Shown: in pieces, positions 62,217 through 64,000 of the stretch
How positions within the stretch are numbered: position 1 is the first letter of the stretch
Layout of the letters: every line of letters starts with the position of its first letter
Assembly: GCF_000381045.1 (NCBI RefSeq)
Contig: NZ_KB905732.1
Span: forward strand, 54,903 to 118,902
Length of the DNA stretch: 64,000 nt
DNA from: Thermus scotoductus DSM 8553
GTDB taxonomy: Bacteria > Deinococcota > Deinococci > Deinococcales > Thermaceae
Reading direction: 5' to 3'
Position numbers and translations under genes: made by a program
Notes under the pieces: generated by a model
Database searches by the model: none
What the model saw: the letters and a program-made list of their open reading frames with translations, nothing else
What the model was told of the DNA's origin: nothing

Positions 62217-62948
62217 CTAGAGGGGGCCCGTGAGTTCCAGGCCTAGGGCAAAGCCCCCGTCGCCGTACCTTACCCACACCCCCACCTCTCCCTTCCCTTC
62301 GGGGTCCAGGGCGTACCCCGCCCGCAGGAGGAGGGCTCCCCCGGGGGGCTCCAGCCCCAGAGGCAGGGAGAGGGAGGTCCCAAGCCCTAGGCTCCACACC
62401 TCGTTGGCCACCAGGGATAAGCCCAAGCCCAGCCCCAGGAGAGGCACACCGCCCCGGGGGTAGGAGACCCCCAGGGCCCAGGTGGCCACCACCGGATCCC
62501 TGAGGAGGCTCCCACTGGCCTCCCCTTCCAGGGCCCAGGGGTACCCCAGCCCCAGGCGCACCCGGGGGCGGCCCCAGAGGTCGGGAAACCGGTAGGCCAG
62601 CCCCACCCCAAGGGAAGGCCTGCCCTCCCCTCGCCAGAGGACTTCCCCTGCCTCCCCGTAGTCCCGCCTCTCCCCAAAGAGGGTGTAGCCGCCCCCCAGC
62701 CTGCCCTCCAGGAAGAGGTCTGGAGCCACCCGGTAGCTGAGACCCAAGGACAGGCTCAATCCGTGCCCCACCCGCAGGAAAGCGTAGGGACCCCGTTCGT
62801 CCGCCCCCACCCCTTGGAGGGCAGAGGGGGCGTAGGAGAGGGTGAGGCGGTAGCCCAGGGGGGGCTCCTCCGCCGGGCGCAAGGGGTCCACCTGGGCCAG
62901 GGCCCAGGCGGCGAAGGCCAGGAAGAGGGGCAGAAGCCTCAAGGCCAC
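62217..62948 (-). CDS. exported beta-barrel-like protein
   Basis: A 243-residue protein with a signal peptide (LRLLPLFLAFAAWALA) and a repeated beta-strand pattern with alternating Gly and hydrophobic residues (YRLTLSYAPSALQG, LGLSYRVAPDLFLEGRLGGGYTLFG, GVGLAYRFPDLWGRPRVRLGLGYPW, LRAGYALDPEG, GGFALGLELTGPL), ending in a hydrophobic residue as outer-membrane barrels do. Probably an outer-membrane protein. GTG at 62948 overlaps the C39 peptidase stop by 10 bases, implying coupled translation. Confidence 0.7.
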   Translation of the reverse strand: MALRLLPLFLAFAAWALAQVDPLRPAEEPPLGYRLTLSYAPSALQGVGADERGPYAFLRVGHGLSLSLGLSYRVAPDLFLEGRLGGGYTLFGERRDYGEAGEVLWRGEGRPSLGVGLAYRFPDLWGRPRVRLGLGYPWALEGEASGSLLRDPVVATWALGVSYPRGGVPLLGLGLGLSLVANEVWSLGLGTSLSLPLGLEPPGGALLLRAGYALDPEGKGEVGVWVRYGDGGFALGLELTGPL

Positions 62949-63604
62949 CTCCCCCCGAGGGCCTCCAGCCGGCGAAGCCGGGAAAGCGCCCAGGAGAGCT
63001 CCGCCTCCTGGTTGGCCCTTACCCGCCCCATCTGGGCCGCCGACCGGGGAAGGGCCAGCAGGATGACCCCGGAGAAGCCCTTCTCCGTCACTAGGGCCTC
63101 TATGGGTACGATGCGCCGGCCCCACGAGGAGTCGGCGAGGAGCACCTGGGCAGGGCCGCCCCCAGGCGGGTCCACGATGCCCGCGATCACCAGAAAGTGG
63201 AGCTGGGGCTTGGTGACGTGGCCGATGACCGGAAGCCCTCCGCGGCGGAAGTAGTCGGCGAGCCCCTCCAGGTCCACCCGGTAGGCCTTCACCTCGTACC
63301 CCCGCCCCTGCAGGTACCGCTTCAAGGAAAGGGCGGTAAGCCCCTCCCGCGGGTCCTTCCCCGAGGCCTCCGTCTCACGGACGGCCACCTCCAGGACCTC
63401 GCTTTCCGTGGCCGGGTCGTCATAGTAGTGGGTGAGCAGCGTGGCCACCGCCGCCGCGCCGCAGGTGTACCAGTCCGTCTGGCCGACGACGTGGGTGTAG
63501 CGAAGGGTGCGATAAGAAGACAGGGCACTTGCTTCGGCAAAAAACACCCAGAAGAGAAGTGGGAGGATGAGATGCAATATAGGAGCCGCGGGGACACAAG
63601 CCAT
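62939..63604 (-). CDS. exported C39 family (papain-like) peptidase
   Basis: A 221-residue protein with an N-terminal signal or anchor (PILHLILPLLFWVFFAEASA) and a C39 bacteriocin-processing-type cysteine peptidase domain: oxyanion Gln42, nucleophile Cys48 (YTCGAAAVATLL), His136 (QLHFLVI) and Asp158 (LLADSSWG). There is no ABC transporter attached. It is coupled to a beta-barrel gene, an architecture like the FapD/FapF pair of functional-amyloid export systems. The upstream region is IS remnant, so its native promoter may be altered. Confidence 0.82.
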   Translation of the reverse strand: MACVPAAPILHLILPLLFWVFFAEASALSSYRTLRYTHVVGQTDWYTCGAAAVATLLTHYYDDPATESEVLEVAVRETEASGKDPREGLTALSLKRYLQGRGYEVKAYRVDLEGLADYFRRGGLPVIGHVTKPQLHFLVIAGIVDPPGGGPAQVLLADSSWGRRIVPIEALVTEKGFSGVILLALPRSAAQMGRVRANQEAELSWALSRLRRLEALGGRWP

Positions 63605-63618
63605 CTTTTGACTTACGC

Positions 63619-63662
63619 CTTCCTGTGTTACCTCTTAGCTCCACCCTAGCCATCCTGAGTAG
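63619..63662 (-). mobile_element. IS remnant related to the 60493 element, inverted
   Basis: CCTTCCTGTGTTACCTCTTAG and the next bases match the complement of the right end of the 60493 IS (CCTTCGTGTGCTACCTCATAG) with few changes, through the stop region encoding A-R/G-VEL. Only about 45 bases are recognisable; beyond that the similarity fades. The rest of 63663-63721 holds nothing I recognise. Confidence 0.7.
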
Positions 63663-63721
63663 AACCAGCCTGGTGTTCGATCTGACAAGAAAATCATCAA
63701 AGGCTAAGGCTCAGGGTCGTG

Positions 63722-64000
63722 TCAAGAGTTATGTGTAAGAGTCTGTGTACGGGGGGCATACCGCTCCTGAAGCATCTTCTCCAGCACCTCCTTCACCTCC
63801 GAGAACCCCTTTAGTTTCCGTTCTGCCCACCTCCCTTCCTGCCTCTCCGACTCCAGGTAAAGAAGCTTGTACACCGCCTCTTCCTTAGGAAACTTGTGGT
63901 CCCGCACCTTCGTCCCCCGCCGCACTTCCCGGATAAACCGCTCCATCAGGTTGGTGCTCCGCAGGTACGGCCAAAGCACCTTGGGGTACCCGTAGAACCG
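63722..64000 (-). CDS. IS256-family transposase, C-terminal part (runs off the window)
   Basis: The frame is open to the window edge and encodes the C-terminus of a mutator/IS256-type transposase: PYLRSTNLMERFIREVRRGTKVRDHKF, then EAVYKLLYLESERQEGRWAERKLKGF. The catalytic Glu region is LRSTNLxERxxxExRRR-like. The N-terminal DDE part lies beyond the window. The element's end should be near 63710 (GTGTCAAGAGTTATGTGTAAG). Confidence 0.88.
   Translation of the reverse strand, partial: RFYGYPKVLWPYLRSTNLMERFIREVRRGTKVRDHKFPKEEAVYKLLYLESERQEGRWAERKLKGFSEVKEVLEKMLQERYAPRTQTLTHNS

Overview
The window is chromosomal DNA of a Thermus species. The GC content is high, third codon positions are almost all G or C, and nearly every protein reads as a close relative of Thermus proteins (Hera helicase, TtuA/TtuB, a fused TilS-TadA, a type-2 ferredoxin-NADP reductase, and AcuC-AcuB). 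Genes are densely packed with many 1-11 base overlaps. Many start codons lie exactly 6-7 bases after a -10 hexamer, the signature of leaderless transcription typical of Deinococcus-Thermus.

Layout. 1-2.8 kb (minus): luxS-mtnN-prs-rplY (activated methyl cycle, PRPP, ribosomal protein bL25). 2.8-9.2 kb (plus): guaA, two Uma2-type nuclease-fold genes, GYD and VOC proteins, rnhA, then a carboxyltransferase with HMG-CoA lyase (leucine-type degradation). 9.2-16.4 kb: a 5'-truncated DinB gene, a cysteine-cluster protein, tRNA-Ser, tilS-tadA, two small iron-sulfur genes, an alpha-glucosidase, a methyltransferase stub, tRNA-Leu and lnt. 16.5-22.8 kb: a degenerate metallophosphoesterase, queG, hom-thrC, small membrane proteins and a triple ATP-cone kinase. 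22.9-26 kb: tRNA-Cys, tRNA-Val, ttuA-ttuB and acuC-acuB. 26-32.3 kb (minus): a five-gene peptide ABC transporter. 32.4-41.6 kb: oxidoreductases, NYN and DUF402 proteins, a CAU-anticodon tRNA, csaA, an SIS protein and uvrA. 41.6-48.1 kb: TetR, DJ-1, an exported FAD enzyme, a nitronate monooxygenase-like protein, an MFS protein, a histidine kinase/glycosyltransferase chimera and a cupin. 48.2-53.6 kb: tRNA-Pro, the sugar-phosphate operon tkt-prk-rpe-fba with a truncated prk, a decayed toxin-antitoxin pair and tRNA-Arg. 53.6-60.5 kb: hera, moeA, an MFS protein, nth, an ASCH protein and a GNAT-ABC ATPase fusion. 60.5-64 kb: a frameshifted IS, three exported-protein genes including a C39 peptidase/beta-barrel pair, a related IS remnant in the opposite orientation, and an IS256-type transposase running off the end.

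Themes. tRNA biology is concentrated here: seven tRNAs, TilS-TadA, TtuA/TtuB and QueG, and two tRNA genes overlap the 3' ends of upstream protein genes. Several genes look freshly damaged: prk without its P-loop, the kinase/glycosyltransferase chimera, and the DinB, methyltransferase, DUF5615 and transposase genes. This suggests recent deletions. The most interesting leads are the IS-bounded C39 peptidase/beta-barrel island, the TtuB tail beyond Gly-Gly, the kinase-glycosyltransferase chimera and the very regular leaderless promoters.
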